From Bacteroidota bacterium (GTDB lineage: Bacteria; Bacteroidota; Bacteroidia; Bacteroidales; FEN-979): 62,915 nt of DNA. Each line of letters opens with the position of its first letter. Positions within the stretch are counted from its first letter, which is position 1. The stretch spans positions 1-62,915 of the forward strand of contig JAPLDL010000011.1 in NCBI GenBank assembly GCA_026391735.1, in the 5' to 3' direction. Made by a program: the position numbers and the translations under genes. The notes beneath the pieces were generated by a model. That model did not search any database. It saw nothing but the letters and a program-made list of their open reading frames with translations, and was not told the origin of the DNA. This document shows, in pieces, positions 52,820 to 62,210 of this stretch.

Positions 52820-54216
52820 TTCTTAATGCTTTTTCTTCCAAAATGATATTGAATGCCCAGATCAATGCCAAAGGCCTGGGTTGATGGTTTCCCGGTTTCA
52901 GTTGATTGTACCGGAGAGGTCAGGAAATACTTGTAATAAGGATTGATCTCGAGGCCCCAGTGTTTTGTAAACTGGTACCCTATAGTAAGACGCACCCATA
53001 ATTGCCAGTTAGTCGGAAGTCTTGAGGGTGAGCTATCCTCTAGTTTGATGAGCCTGCCATTAGGAATATCAATAGAAGGCTCGGCTTTCTTCTCACTGAT
53101 AAGGAAAGAGACTGCAGGACCAACCTCAAAACCAAGACAGAATTTCGAAGTCTCGAAAAGATTATAGCCAAGGAGCAGGGGGATCTGCAGGTAGGTATAC
53201 CTGTTCCGGGTGCGGTCATCTGCGATATGGGTCACACTGTCGTAGATCGCATGATTACGGGTAATATAGATAATTTTTGAAGGATTTACAGGATCGGGAT
53301 AATAACCGATGACTTCTTTGTAAAAACTCACGCTGTCATTACTGCGATACTGCATCTTATAGACACCCTCATCATAGGTATAGCCCAGGCCCAGACCGGT
53401 GCGTATCGAAAACCTCGAATAATGATAAGCAATCCCGGCGTTTACCCAATAATTGAATTCGGTGGTCGTTGCTCCGTTTGAATTGTACAAAGCCATTTCC
53501 GGTGCAACACCAAGATTGCAAGAGAAGAATGAGGGCAGCGGCATTTTTTCATGCACATAGGTAAACACCTCACCTGAGCGGATAAAGCTGATGGTGTCAG
53601 GGGCAGAAGACAAGTCGAAATTTGAGAATTCAAGAGGATCCAGTAAATCAATAATTGACGGAGGAACCTTGTTTGTTGATTCGGATTCATGCTTAATAAA
53701 AGCTGGATCGGGTACAGGAGAAGGTTCAGAAGGTGACGGGCTGTTTCCTGTTTTTACGTTGGAGGCGATGAGAGCACCTGAGGTAAGATTGCGTTTAACC
53801 GGAACCGATACTGGTTGAACCGGTTTTACTTCCCTTGCAGGCGGATTAATTGTTTGTTTTTCGTTTAAGGTTAAAGGTTCTGAAGAAGCCACACCAACCT
53901 GATTTTGTATGGTTACAGGCCTGGCCACCGACTGAGATTGAGTGACGGGACCAGCAGGTAAAAGGCTTTTCCCAGCTGGTTGAAGGGCCCAGTATGTCAG
54001 TGAAGCGATAACGAGTATGCCACCGGAAACGGACACCAATGCCAGCTTCGGGACATTGATAAAATTAAAATGTATCAATTCCTTGAACAATAACTTCCAA
54101 TTCAGACTTTTCCATACACCGGGAGAAGGTGTAAACTCCTGCTTCCCAATGGATTCCCTGAACAGGTCGTCAAGATTTTTTCCTGGTCCGGAATTACTAT
54201 TTGATGATTGACTCAT
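52816..54216 (-). CDS. Anti-sigma-like inner-membrane protein with C-terminal outer-membrane beta-barrel
   Basis: A 466-residue protein of unusual layout. Residues 1-55 are cytosolic, with LDDLFRESIGKQEFTPSPGVW and a Trp as in Bacteroidota anti-sigma proteins. One TM helix (about 56-78). A Pro/Ser-rich linker of about 150 residues (79-228). Then a barrel-type domain (229-466; LGVAPEMAL, SIRTGLGLGYTYD, YLQIPLLLGYNL, CLGFEVGPAVSFL, WVRLTIGYQF, LGIQYHF) with PorT-like features. If each part works as it looks, the chain spans both membranes. It follows the sigma gene by 1 bp and overlaps the T9SS cargo gene by 4 bp. Confidence 0.8.
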   Translation of the reverse strand: MSQSSNSNSGPGKNLDDLFRESIGKQEFTPSPGVWKSLNWKLLFKELIHFNFINVPKLALVSVSGGILVIASLTYWALQPAGKSLLPAGPVTQSQSVARPVTIQNQVGVASSEPLTLNEKQTINPPAREVKPVQPVSVPVKRNLTSGALIASNVKTGNSPSPSEPSPVPDPAFIKHESESTNKVPPSIIDLLDPLEFSNFDLSSAPDTISFIRSGEVFTYVHEKMPLPSFFSCNLGVAPEMALYNSNGATTTEFNYWVNAGIAYHYSRFSIRTGLGLGYTYDEGVYKMQYRSNDSVSFYKEVIGYYPDPVNPSKIIYITRNHAIYDSVTHIADDRTRNRYTYLQIPLLLGYNLFETSKFCLGFEVGPAVSFLISEKKAEPSIDIPNGRLIKLEDSSPSRLPTNWQLWVRLTIGYQFTKHWGLEINPYYKYFLTSPVQSTETGKPSTQAFGIDLGIQYHFGRKSIKK

Positions 54217-54217
54217 T

Positions 54218-54778
54218 TTATTTCAAATTCTTTTTCTGTCTGTTTTCCTCAATTTTATTCTTCAGCCATCTCCTGGCTTTGAACAGCTGAGTTTTTGAAG
54301 TATTCTCAGATATGCCAAGAGCTTCTGCGATTTCTTTATGGCCGTAGTCTTCAAAAATATGCAGGTTGAAGACTGTCCGGTAGCCCGCAGGCAGCTCCTG
54401 GATTAGTTTTAATAACAACGCAGGGTTATATTCATCCGGAAATTCAACGTTTTCATTCATATCCAGAATCTCAGTCTCCCTGATTTCATCAATTTTCTCA
54501 TGTCGGGCAATCTTATTCCTTTTATTAATGTAATTGATCGCATGATTGACGATAACCCGTTTAATCCAGCCGGCCAGAGAACCTTCGCCACGGAAGGAGT
54601 GAATGTTTTGAAAGACCTTGATGAAAGCCTCCTGTAAGATATCTTCGGCTTCATCCCGGTCACGGCAGTAACGCATACAAACGCCAAGCATCGGAGGGGC
54701 AAATGTGTCAAATAACAATCTCTGCGCCTGGCGTTTCCCAGCTATACAGTCCTTCACTATTTGTTCATCGATGACCAT
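54218..54778 (-). CDS. ECF sigma factor (first of the operon)
   Basis: A 186-residue ECF sigma factor. Region 2: LLFDTFAPPMLGVCMRYCRD, EAEDILQEAFIKVFQNIHS, then GSLAGWIKRVIVNHAINY; region 4: GYRTVFNLHIFEDYGHKEIA, EALGISENTSKTQLFKARRW. It is the first gene of a five-gene minus-strand operon and would direct expression of the locus or of a wider regulon when released by the barrel/anti-sigma protein next to it. A 7-bp inverted repeat lies about 20 bp upstream of its start. Confidence 0.94.
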   Translation of the reverse strand: MVIDEQIVKDCIAGKRQAQRLLFDTFAPPMLGVCMRYCRDRDEAEDILQEAFIKVFQNIHSFRGEGSLAGWIKRVIVNHAINYINKRNKIARHEKIDEIRETEILDMNENVEFPDEYNPALLLKLIQELPAGYRTVFNLHIFEDYGHKEIAEALGISENTSKTQLFKARRWLKNKIEENRQKKNLK

Positions 54779-54798
54779 TAACAGGACTAATTTGAAGA

Positions 54799-54820
54799 CA
54801 ACCCATAATCATTTGGGTTG
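54799..54820. promoter_or_regulatory. CAACCCA/TGGGTTG inverted repeat
   Basis: CAACCCA (54799-54805) and TGGGTTG (54814-54820) form a 7-bp stem with an 8-nt loop, in the gap between the TetR gene and the first sigma gene. It could be a weak terminator for tetR or an operator; nothing decides. Confidence 0.35.
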
Positions 54821-54858
54821 CCTGTAAGCCTATTTATAAATACATAACATGCTGCGAT

Positions 54859-55482
54859 TTACTCTGCAGCTTCCTGGAATTTCTCAAAGTTTTTAATAAA
54901 AAAATCTCTGCCCTTATTACTCATAATCCCATGTAAATGGTACATGAACAATTCATGGAAAACCTCAAATGAATTAAGTTCGTCGGCCGAAAACAATTCA
55001 TTATCAACAATATTTTCTATCCTGTAAAGATGAAGCCTGGCAATAAGCCCGGCATTCAGGTCTTTTCTGTAAAGTCCTTCCTTTTTCCCTTTCAGCATGT
55101 TCCTGAGAGTGTTCTCATACATTGTTTTGCGACGCTCCTCCTTTACTTTCATGAACAGGTCGGGATAATATTTCCTGACATCGTAATCCATCGAGGGATT
55201 ATGATCATGGATCAGTTTTTTAATGGATTTATAAATCTGGAATAACTCTTCCATTGCATTGAGTTTAAGCAGCAGAATTTCATCAAACACTTTGCAGTTT
55301 CTGGAATGTTCGGAGCTGAGTACTTGATTTACCAGGTCTTTTTTATCATCGAAGTACTCGTACAATGTTTTTTTTGAAACAGAGAGATGGTGCGCAACAT
55401 CATCCATTGTTACGCTTTTGATGCCATAGCGGTGATAGAGCCTGCTTACCTGACTCAATATCTCCTGTACCTTGTCACTCAT
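54859..55482 (-). CDS. TetR-family transcriptional regulator
   Basis: A 207-residue regulator. The N-terminal helix-turn-helix (about 14-60) has the TetR form: YHRYGIKSVTMDDVAHHLSV, SKKTLYEYFDDKKDLV. The C-terminal ligand domain is alpha-helical and not specific. In Bacteroidota, TetR genes of this kind commonly stand before a TolC-adaptor-RND efflux operon; here the LruC gene and a strand change lie between it and the RND genes at 57644-62178. Control of that pump is likely but not shown. Confidence 0.92.
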   Translation of the reverse strand: MSDKVQEILSQVSRLYHRYGIKSVTMDDVAHHLSVSKKTLYEYFDDKKDLVNQVLSSEHSRNCKVFDEILLLKLNAMEELFQIYKSIKKLIHDHNPSMDYDVRKYYPDLFMKVKEERRKTMYENTLRNMLKGKKEGLYRKDLNAGLIARLHLYRIENIVDNELFSADELNSFEVFHELFMYHLHGIMSNKGRDFFIKNFEKFQEAAE

Positions 55483-55549
55483 CTTACAAAGGTAAGAATA
55501 AAATCAGGGAAACTTTTTTTGTGTAAGCAGTTTTATCAGATTATCCTGA

Positions 55550-57415
55550 TTAATGCTGGTAGATATTCGCAGAATTCCTATATCCTGCAAGGTTTTTGTA
55601 CCAGTCGGGAAAGGAAGCCCCGTTACTGGTAGCCCACTGTCCCAGATGGAGATAGGCAGATAAAATATCGGCAGATTCCCTGGCATAATCAAAGTTCTCG
55701 TAAATATTAATGGCCCATGGAAGGTTGTTGGCCGTTTTATAATACCTTGATTGTGAGGGGATGCTTGTATCATCTCCTGTTCCTAAATATGTCTGGTTAG
55801 CAAGAGCTGTCGGTACATGATCAGGAAGATGTACCTCTTTGCCACGGTTGAGGTTGATGATGATGAACGGGTTAAAATTTCCAATATCAAGGTCCGACAT
55901 GGTATACAGGTTCTGGCTGAATAACATGGTGATCCTGATGGTATCGGGATTGATATATGGATTGCCGATGACCGTATTGATCATCCCGCCGGGGCTATTG
56001 AATGCTTTAAAGTCGTCATCGGTTATGATGACTGTTGGTTTGTTCTGAGCTGCTTCAAGTCCGTTTGCAGCCAGGGTGATGTAATTGTCGAATATGGAAG
56101 ACCCGGTAACGGTAATGGCTGAGGAGGGAATATTTGCATTCGCAAACTGGAAACCGAATCCGCTCGGGAAAGAAGCCCCGGCTGCTTTGAGGATGAACAA
56201 GCCGTCGCATTCCACTATCTTGTTCTGTGCGTTGGTGATCGTATTGAACTGGTAATTCACAACCAGGTCATTAAAATCATAATCCCCCTGGTTCGGCCAT
56301 AGGTCTTCGAAAGCAAGGCTTCCGCTTGAGGTCGACGGGAATAAATTATTATAGGCCCTGGTTGGGTCGTTGGGATAATCATCATAACTGTTAGGGACAC
56401 CATCCCCGTCACTGTCACTGCTTAAGGCATAGCTGACATCTGTGTTGAACAGAGCTCCTGTGATGGTTCCGTTATAATGGCTGGCAGAGGCATCATAAGC
56501 CGTGTTTCCGCTGCCTTCATTAAAATGCCAAAGAGCTTTGATCCCGGTCTCGCTGCCGGTCCAGGGAACCGACATGGAAGAATTTACCTGAGGTAATGAA
56601 AGATTTGTATTCCAGATACTCACTTCATCAATAAGACCCTGAAAAAACTTCTGGGCTCCGGCATCGGATCCGATGGAAATGTTCCTGCCATTATTGACAA
56701 GTACGGAACCTACTGAAGCGGAATTCTTTAGAATCCCGTTCACATAAAGAAACAACGTTGAACCGTCATACACTCCGGCAAGATGATACCATGTATTGAG
56801 CGTTGGCTGTCCTGATCCCCAGTTGATGAGCACACTCGTAAAATTACCCAGGTAAATGCTTGCCTGAAATCCTTTATACAGGTCCTGCCCGAGTCCGCAT
56901 CCATCCCAATCTCCTTTCTCAATAATCTTTGCCGTTTGCTGACGGGTTGGTTTCACCCAGGCCTCAAAAGAACATTTGTTGGGGAATGAAAGCCCGGTCG
57001 TGTTCGATACTGCTATCCAGTCGGTGGTCCCGTTGAAATTCATTGAATAATTAACAGACCCGCTTTTTGTGTTTGGGAATGTAAATTCCAGCACCGGTTT
57101 GGTAATAGTTACAGCCATGGAATTAATCATGATTGTAGTTTCATATGTCGGCAGAGGTACAGAAACGGTATAATCATTAGCGTTACCGGCAAAGAAAGCT
57201 TTAAGATAAAGTTGACTTTCATCGGCGGATGAGATCCTCAATACCCCGGCAGGGATGTTATGCAAGCGAAATTCAATATTGTCGGAAGTGTTCCATGTAA
57301 AGCTATTGCTTACTTTAAGTGCGCCCATCCCTTGCTGGGTAATGGTTTCAGATTTTTTATTGCAGGAAGTGAAAATCAACAGGGCAGCAACACAAAACCA
57401 AACAATTTTTTTCAT
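55550..57415 (-). CDS. LruC-domain lipoprotein with LamG domain
   Basis: A 621-residue lipoprotein. The lipobox LIFTSC places Cys17 as the lipidated residue. A short N-terminal sandwich (about 28-125) is followed by a LamG/concanavalin-like domain (about 130-300; TGLSFPNKCSFEAWVKP, WYHLAGVYDGSTLFLYVNG). A DSDGDGVPNSYDDYPNDPTRA calcium loop (about 325-345) leads to the LruC domain (about 350-621; FEDLWPNQGDYDFNDLVVNY; DWYKNLAGYRN). Probably a surface lipoprotein with a role in polysaccharide or cell contact. Not obviously part of the efflux system that flanks it. Confidence 0.88.
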   Translation of the reverse strand: MKKIVWFCVAALLIFTSCNKKSETITQQGMGALKVSNSFTWNTSDNIEFRLHNIPAGVLRISSADESQLYLKAFFAGNANDYTVSVPLPTYETTIMINSMAVTITKPVLEFTFPNTKSGSVNYSMNFNGTTDWIAVSNTTGLSFPNKCSFEAWVKPTRQQTAKIIEKGDWDGCGLGQDLYKGFQASIYLGNFTSVLINWGSGQPTLNTWYHLAGVYDGSTLFLYVNGILKNSASVGSVLVNNGRNISIGSDAGAQKFFQGLIDEVSIWNTNLSLPQVNSSMSVPWTGSETGIKALWHFNEGSGNTAYDASASHYNGTITGALFNTDVSYALSSDSDGDGVPNSYDDYPNDPTRAYNNLFPSTSSGSLAFEDLWPNQGDYDFNDLVVNYQFNTITNAQNKIVECDGLFILKAAGASFPSGFGFQFANANIPSSAITVTGSSIFDNYITLAANGLEAAQNKPTVIITDDDFKAFNSPGGMINTVIGNPYINPDTIRITMLFSQNLYTMSDLDIGNFNPFIIINLNRGKEVHLPDHVPTALANQTYLGTGDDTSIPSQSRYYKTANNLPWAINIYENFDYARESADILSAYLHLGQWATSNGASFPDWYKNLAGYRNSANIYQH

Positions 57416-57581
57416 GGGAATTACTATTTACCGCAAAATTACAATAACAAGGTGCCTATAGCAAGCCGTATTTAGCAAGTGTAGTCATTCAGGCACTTTT
57501 TGTATCCGGGTCTTTCAGGAGTTTGCCCGAAATACCGGAAACGATTCCTCTATAGAAAGTTTTTAACTGCCGGAATTTTGA

Positions 57582-57589
57582 TATCTTTG
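57582..57589 (+). promoter_or_regulatory. TAnnTTTG promoter box for the RND adaptor
   Basis: TATCTTTG matches the -7 consensus, 55 bp before the adaptor ATG, in the divergent gap with the LruC gene. Confidence 0.45.
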
Positions 57590-57643
57590 CTTATTATTGC
57601 AAAGGCTGATATTTTTAACGGAAAATGATTTAAATAATACCAG

Positions 57644-58765
57644 ATGAAGAAGATACTTTGGATCAGCGGCTTGATCATTTTCCTGGTGTCCTGCGGGGGC
57701 AACTCAGGAAACAAACAGGCCAGGCTTGATGACCTCAAAAAACAGAGAGACAAACTTACTGCCGAGATCACCAAACTCGAAAATGAACTCAACCCCCAGG
57801 GGATCCAGACAGCGACCGTCGTGAAAACTATGGACGTGGTAAAACGCCAGTTTGAGCATTACATTGAAGTCCAGGGAAGGATAGACGGTAATGAAAATAT
57901 CGGGGTTGTTCCCCGTAATCAGGGAGGAGTGGTCACCAAAATCTATGTGACCCAGGGCGATCATGTGACCGCCGGGCAGGTGCTTGCCGATATGGACAAT
58001 GAAGTCCTCAAGCAAACTTTAAAGGAACTCCAGACATCCCTGGATTATGCCACCGATATGTACAACCGTCAGAAGAACCTCTGGGATCAGAAAATAGGTT
58101 CAGAAGCCCAGTATCTTGCAGCCAAGAACTCCAAAGAATCCCTGGAGGGGAAAATGAATACGTTAAGGGATCAGCTGGATATGTCGAGAATAGTTTCACC
58201 TATCGACGGTACGGTTGAGGATATTCCCATTAAAGTTGGCCAAATGGCATCTCCCGCTTCTCCCCAGCCATGTTTCCGGGTCGTCAACTTTTCAAGGGCC
58301 AAAGCTGTTGCGGATATAAGCGAATCGTATTCCAACAAGGTAAAGACCGGTGACCCCGTTAAGGTTTACTTGCCAGATCTGAATACCGAACTGAATGCAA
58401 CAGTGAGTTTTTCAAGTAAGTATATCAATCCAACCAACCGTACATTTACTGTTGAGGCTATCCTTCCCCCCGCATCAGGCCTGACCTTCAGGGCGAATAT
58501 GATCGCTGTTGTAAGGATTAAGGACTATGATAACAAAAACAGCCTGGCTATCCCGCAGAATTACATACAAACGGCCAGGGATGAAGGGCATTTTGTTTTT
58601 GTAGCTGAGGTAAAAGACGGAAAGACCTGTGCAAGGAAACATATTGTAACTCCATTTATCACCTATAACGGACTTACCGAAGTGCTGGAGGGCCTGAATG
58701 AAGGGGATAAAGTGATCACTACCGGCTATAAGGACCTTTACGATGGTCAGCTGATTTCCTTCTAA
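57644..58765 (+). CDS. RND efflux periplasmic adaptor (membrane fusion protein), lipoprotein
   Basis: A 373-residue adaptor. Lipobox IFLVSCGG at residues 13-20 gives lipid anchoring to the inner membrane. A coiled coil follows at once (about 25-48, ARLDDLKKQRDKLTAEITKL), then the lipoyl half-motifs (GVVTKIYVTQGDHVTAGQVLADMD and IVSPIDGTVEDIPIKVGQMA, shown within 20-residue limits as GGVVTKIYVTQGDHVTAGQ and SPIDGTVEDIPIKVGQMA), a hairpin and a beta-barrel domain. It joins the pump encoded next to an outer-membrane channel. The RND gene starts 14 bp after its stop. Confidence 0.93.
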   Translation: MKKILWISGLIIFLVSCGGNSGNKQARLDDLKKQRDKLTAEITKLENELNPQGIQTATVVKTMDVVKRQFEHYIEVQGRIDGNENIGVVPRNQGGVVTKIYVTQGDHVTAGQVLADMDNEVLKQTLKELQTSLDYATDMYNRQKNLWDQKIGSEAQYLAAKNSKESLEGKMNTLRDQLDMSRIVSPIDGTVEDIPIKVGQMASPASPQPCFRVVNFSRAKAVADISESYSNKVKTGDPVKVYLPDLNTELNATVSFSSKYINPTNRTFTVEAILPPASGLTFRANMIAVVRIKDYDNKNSLAIPQNYIQTARDEGHFVFVAEVKDGKTCARKHIVTPFITYNGLTEVLEGLNEGDKVITTGYKDLYDGQLISF

Positions 58766-58779
58766 AGACCTGATGTACT

Positions 58780-61700
58780 ATGAAAAAGCCAGAAAAACTC
58801 AAGGAATTTTTTGCAACCAGTTGGGCCATTGACAATAAGTCGAGCATTTATGTGCTTACTATTATCATCACCATGCTGGGAGTTCTCTCTTATATAAATA
58901 TCCCAAAAGAGCAATTTCCCGAGATTGTCATCCCGACCATTATTGTGAATACCGTATACCCTGGAACTTCTCCCGAAGACATGGAAAACCTGGTGACCCG
59001 GCCGATAGAGAAGGAATGCAAGTCGATACAGAACGTTAAAAAGATCACCAGCAATTCCATACAGGACTTCTCTTCGATCGTTGTGGAATTCACTACCAGC
59101 ATCCCGGTCCCCGAAGCAAAGCAGAGAGTCAGGGATGCAGTTGACAAGGCAAAATCAAAACTCCCTAACAACCTTCCGAATGATCCTGATATTGCTGAGG
59201 TTGACATATCGGAGATCCCGATCATGAACATCAACCTCTCGGGGGATTATGACCTGCAGAGGCTTAAAAAATATGCGAAGGACGCACAGGACAAGATAGA
59301 GACACTTCCCGAGATCACACGCGTGGATATAGTTGGCGCCCTGGACCGTGAGATCCAGATTAATGTCGATATGTATAAGATGCAGGCTGCATCTGTTTCG
59401 TTCAGGGATATCCAGAATGCAATTGCAGCTGAAAATGTCACTGTTTCGGCAGGTACGATCACGAATTACGGGTTAAAGAGAACCCTCAGGGTCACCGGGC
59501 AGTTCAAGTCGCCTGAGGAGATCAATGACATCATCCTTAAGTCATCCAGCGGAGCTACAGTATATATCAAGGACATTGCCGAAGTAAAGGACTCATACAA
59601 GGACCAGGAAAGTTTTGCCCGTTTTGAAGGCAAGAACGTGATCACCCTCAATGTCATCAAAAAGAGCGGAGCCAACCTGTTGAACGCATCAGATAAGATC
59701 AAGGATATTATAAAGGAGATGAAGAAAACTTCCTATCCGCCTGATCTGAAAGTTGAGCTTACGGGTGAACAGTCGAGATTTACCAGAAGCACCCTCGAAG
59801 AGCTGAACAACACCATCATTATCGGGTTCCTGCTGGTCACCCTGGTTCTGATGTTCTTTATGGGGCTGAACAATGCTTTTTTCGTTGCCTTGTCAGTTCC
59901 ACTTTCAATGTTTGTGGCTTACCTCGTGATGCCCCAGCTTGGATTTACCATGAACATGATCGTCATGTTCGGATTCATCTTCGCCCTGGGTATTATCGTG
60001 GATGATGCCATTGTTGTGATCGAGAATACCCACCGCGTACACCGGTATATTCCCGATATAAAATCAGCTGCGAAGTATGCCGCCGGTGAGGTGTTCCTTC
60101 CTATTCTTTCAGGAACACTTACGACACTTGCACCGTTTTTCCCACTGGTCTTCTGGCCGGGCATTGTCGGCAAGTTCATGCATTACCTCCCCGTCACGCT
60201 GATCCTTACACTCTTTGCCTCGCTTTTCGTGGCCTATATCATCAATCCTGTATTCGCGGTCTCCTTCATGAAGCATGAATACGACGGGAAGGAATATAAA
60301 CTTAGAAAGAAGCCCTTCCTGGTCAGCAGTATCATTCTTGCAGCCTTTGCCGCTATGTTTTACATCGCCAGGGTTTTCACAATGGGGAACCTTCTGATGT
60401 TTGCTTTAATACTGAATGTAGTATACAGGCTTTGGCTGAAAAATGCGATCATAAAGTTCCAGAGTGTGTTATGGCCTGCCGTCCTTAATTTCTATGAACG
60501 TCAATTGCGTTTCTTCCTTAAAGGGCGTAATCCTTATTATCTTTTTGCAGGAGTCATCGTTCTTTTTGTCTTTACCATGATTCTTTTCGGAGCATTCAAG
60601 CCCCAGGTGCTGTTCTTCCCGAACAACAACCCTGCAACCATCTATATTTACGTTAAAATGCCTGTTGGTACCGACCAGAAGGTTACCGATTCGGTGACCA
60701 GGATAGTCGAAAACAGGGTGACCACCATACTTGGCAAGGACAACCCGGTCGTTGAGTCTATCATTGCAAATGTCGGCCTTGGCGCTGGCGAAAGTTTCTT
60801 CGATCGTTCAGTCTCTCCCGAAAGAGGAAAGGTCACTGTGAATTTCGTTGAAAGCAAGGACAGGCACGGAACCAAAACACTGGATTATATGGACCAGATC
60901 AGGGCCAATGTTCAGAACATACCCGGGGTCACGCTTTCGGTCGAGAAGAATAAAATGGGACCACCTACAGGGAAACCTATAAACATTGAGATTACGAGTG
61001 AGAACATCGAGGATCTTATCATTACATCCAAGGAATTCCTCACTTACCTCGATTCATTGCAGATCCCGGGCATAGACAAGCTCAGGTCCGATTTCGACGA
61101 AAGCAAACCCGAGATAGTTATGGATGTTGACAGGGTAAGGGCCAACCGCGAAGGGCTTAGCGTAGGTCAGATCGGGATGGAACTCAGGACTGCCATTTAC
61201 GGTTACGAAGCATCCAAGTATAAGGAAGATGAAGACGAGTATCCCATACAGGTAAGGTATTCCGAAACCCAGCGTAAAAACGTAAACAACCTCATCAATG
61301 CCAGGATCACTTACCGTGACATGACCTCCGGACAGTTAAGGCAGATCCCCATCTCGGCTGTGGTCCAGGTAAATTACAGGGACACATACGGAGGGATCAA
61401 GCGAAAAAACCTAAAACGGGTGATCACATTGTCGTCGGATGTGACTTCGGGTCATACCGCGAATGAGGTTATAGCCAATATCGGAGCCGCTTTGAAAACC
61501 TTCAACCTGCCCAAGGGGGTGGAGGTAAACTTCACCGGTGAACGCGAAGACCAGGCAGAAACTATGACTTTCCTGGTCAATGCAATGATCATTGCCCTCG
61601 GGCTAATATTTTTCATCCTGATCACCCAGTTCGGAAGCCTGAGCAAGAGCCTTATTATCCTCAGCGAAGTAATCTTCAGTATCATTGGGGTTTTTATCGG

Positions 61701-62178
61701 GATGGTCATTTTCAAAATGCCTTTCGTCATCACCATGACCGGTATCGGGATTGTGGCCCTGGGAGGTATTGTTGTGAGGAACGGGATCCTGATCGTGGAA
61801 TTTGCCGACGTGTTAAAAGCCCGGGGGAATTCATACCGTGAAGCCATAGTCGGAGCAGGGAAAACAAGGATTACACCTGTCGTGCTTACGGCGACGGCAA
61901 CCATGCTTGGGCTGGTTCCTCTTGCTGTCGGGTTCAACATCAATTTTGTTACTTTGTTCTCAGAATTGAATCCTCATATCTGGGTAGGGGGCGATAATGT
62001 ATCGTTCTGGGGGCCTCTTTCATGGACCATTATCTTCGGATTGAGCTTTGCCACATTCCTGACACTGATCTTCGTGCCGGCATTATTAATGATCGATGCA
62101 AAGGCCAGTGTTGGATATAAGCGCAGGAAAGATCTGAAGAGAATGAAGAAGCTGCAGGCGGTGAACGGTGAACAGTAA
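58780..62178 (+). CDS. RND efflux pump permease (AcrB/MmpL type)
   Basis: An 1132-residue inner-membrane pump. It has the RND order: TM1 near residues 22-40, a large periplasmic loop, TM2-6 (about 345-500; GIIVDDAIVVIEN with the proton-relay Asp pair in TM4), a second loop (about 580-900), then TM8-12. A further insertion (about 500-590, LRKKPFLVSSIILAAFAAMF) makes it longer than AcrB (about 1050). The sequence resembles hydrophobe/amphiphile pumps. Substrate cannot be told. Adaptor precedes it by 14 bp; the TolC-family gene is convergent rather than following. Confidence 0.93.
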   Translation: MKKPEKLKEFFATSWAIDNKSSIYVLTIIITMLGVLSYINIPKEQFPEIVIPTIIVNTVYPGTSPEDMENLVTRPIEKECKSIQNVKKITSNSIQDFSSIVVEFTTSIPVPEAKQRVRDAVDKAKSKLPNNLPNDPDIAEVDISEIPIMNINLSGDYDLQRLKKYAKDAQDKIETLPEITRVDIVGALDREIQINVDMYKMQAASVSFRDIQNAIAAENVTVSAGTITNYGLKRTLRVTGQFKSPEEINDIILKSSSGATVYIKDIAEVKDSYKDQESFARFEGKNVITLNVIKKSGANLLNASDKIKDIIKEMKKTSYPPDLKVELTGEQSRFTRSTLEELNNTIIIGFLLVTLVLMFFMGLNNAFFVALSVPLSMFVAYLVMPQLGFTMNMIVMFGFIFALGIIVDDAIVVIENTHRVHRYIPDIKSAAKYAAGEVFLPILSGTLTTLAPFFPLVFWPGIVGKFMHYLPVTLILTLFASLFVAYIINPVFAVSFMKHEYDGKEYKLRKKPFLVSSIILAAFAAMFYIARVFTMGNLLMFALILNVVYRLWLKNAIIKFQSVLWPAVLNFYERQLRFFLKGRNPYYLFAGVIVLFVFTMILFGAFKPQVLFFPNNNPATIYIYVKMPVGTDQKVTDSVTRIVENRVTTILGKDNPVVESIIANVGLGAGESFFDRSVSPERGKVTVNFVESKDRHGTKTLDYMDQIRANVQNIPGVTLSVEKNKMGPPTGKPINIEITSENIEDLIITSKEFLTYLDSLQIPGIDKLRSDFDESKPEIVMDVDRVRANREGLSVGQIGMELRTAIYGYEASKYKEDEDEYPIQVRYSETQRKNVNNLINARITYRDMTSGQLRQIPISAVVQVNYRDTYGGIKRKNLKRVITLSSDVTSGHTANEVIANIGAALKTFNLPKGVEVNFTGEREDQAETMTFLVNAMIIALGLIFFILITQFGSLSKSLIILSEVIFSIIGVFIGMVIFKMPFVITMTGIGIVALGGIVVRNGILIVEFADVLKARGNSYREAIVGAGKTRITPVVLTATATMLGLVPLAVGFNINFVTLFSELNPHIWVGGDNVSFWGPLSWTIIFGLSFATFLTLIFVPALLMIDAKASVGYKRRKDLKRMKKLQAVNGEQ

Positions 62179-62210
62179 CCAGGCACCAGTCAATTATAAC
62201 CAGTCACGAT

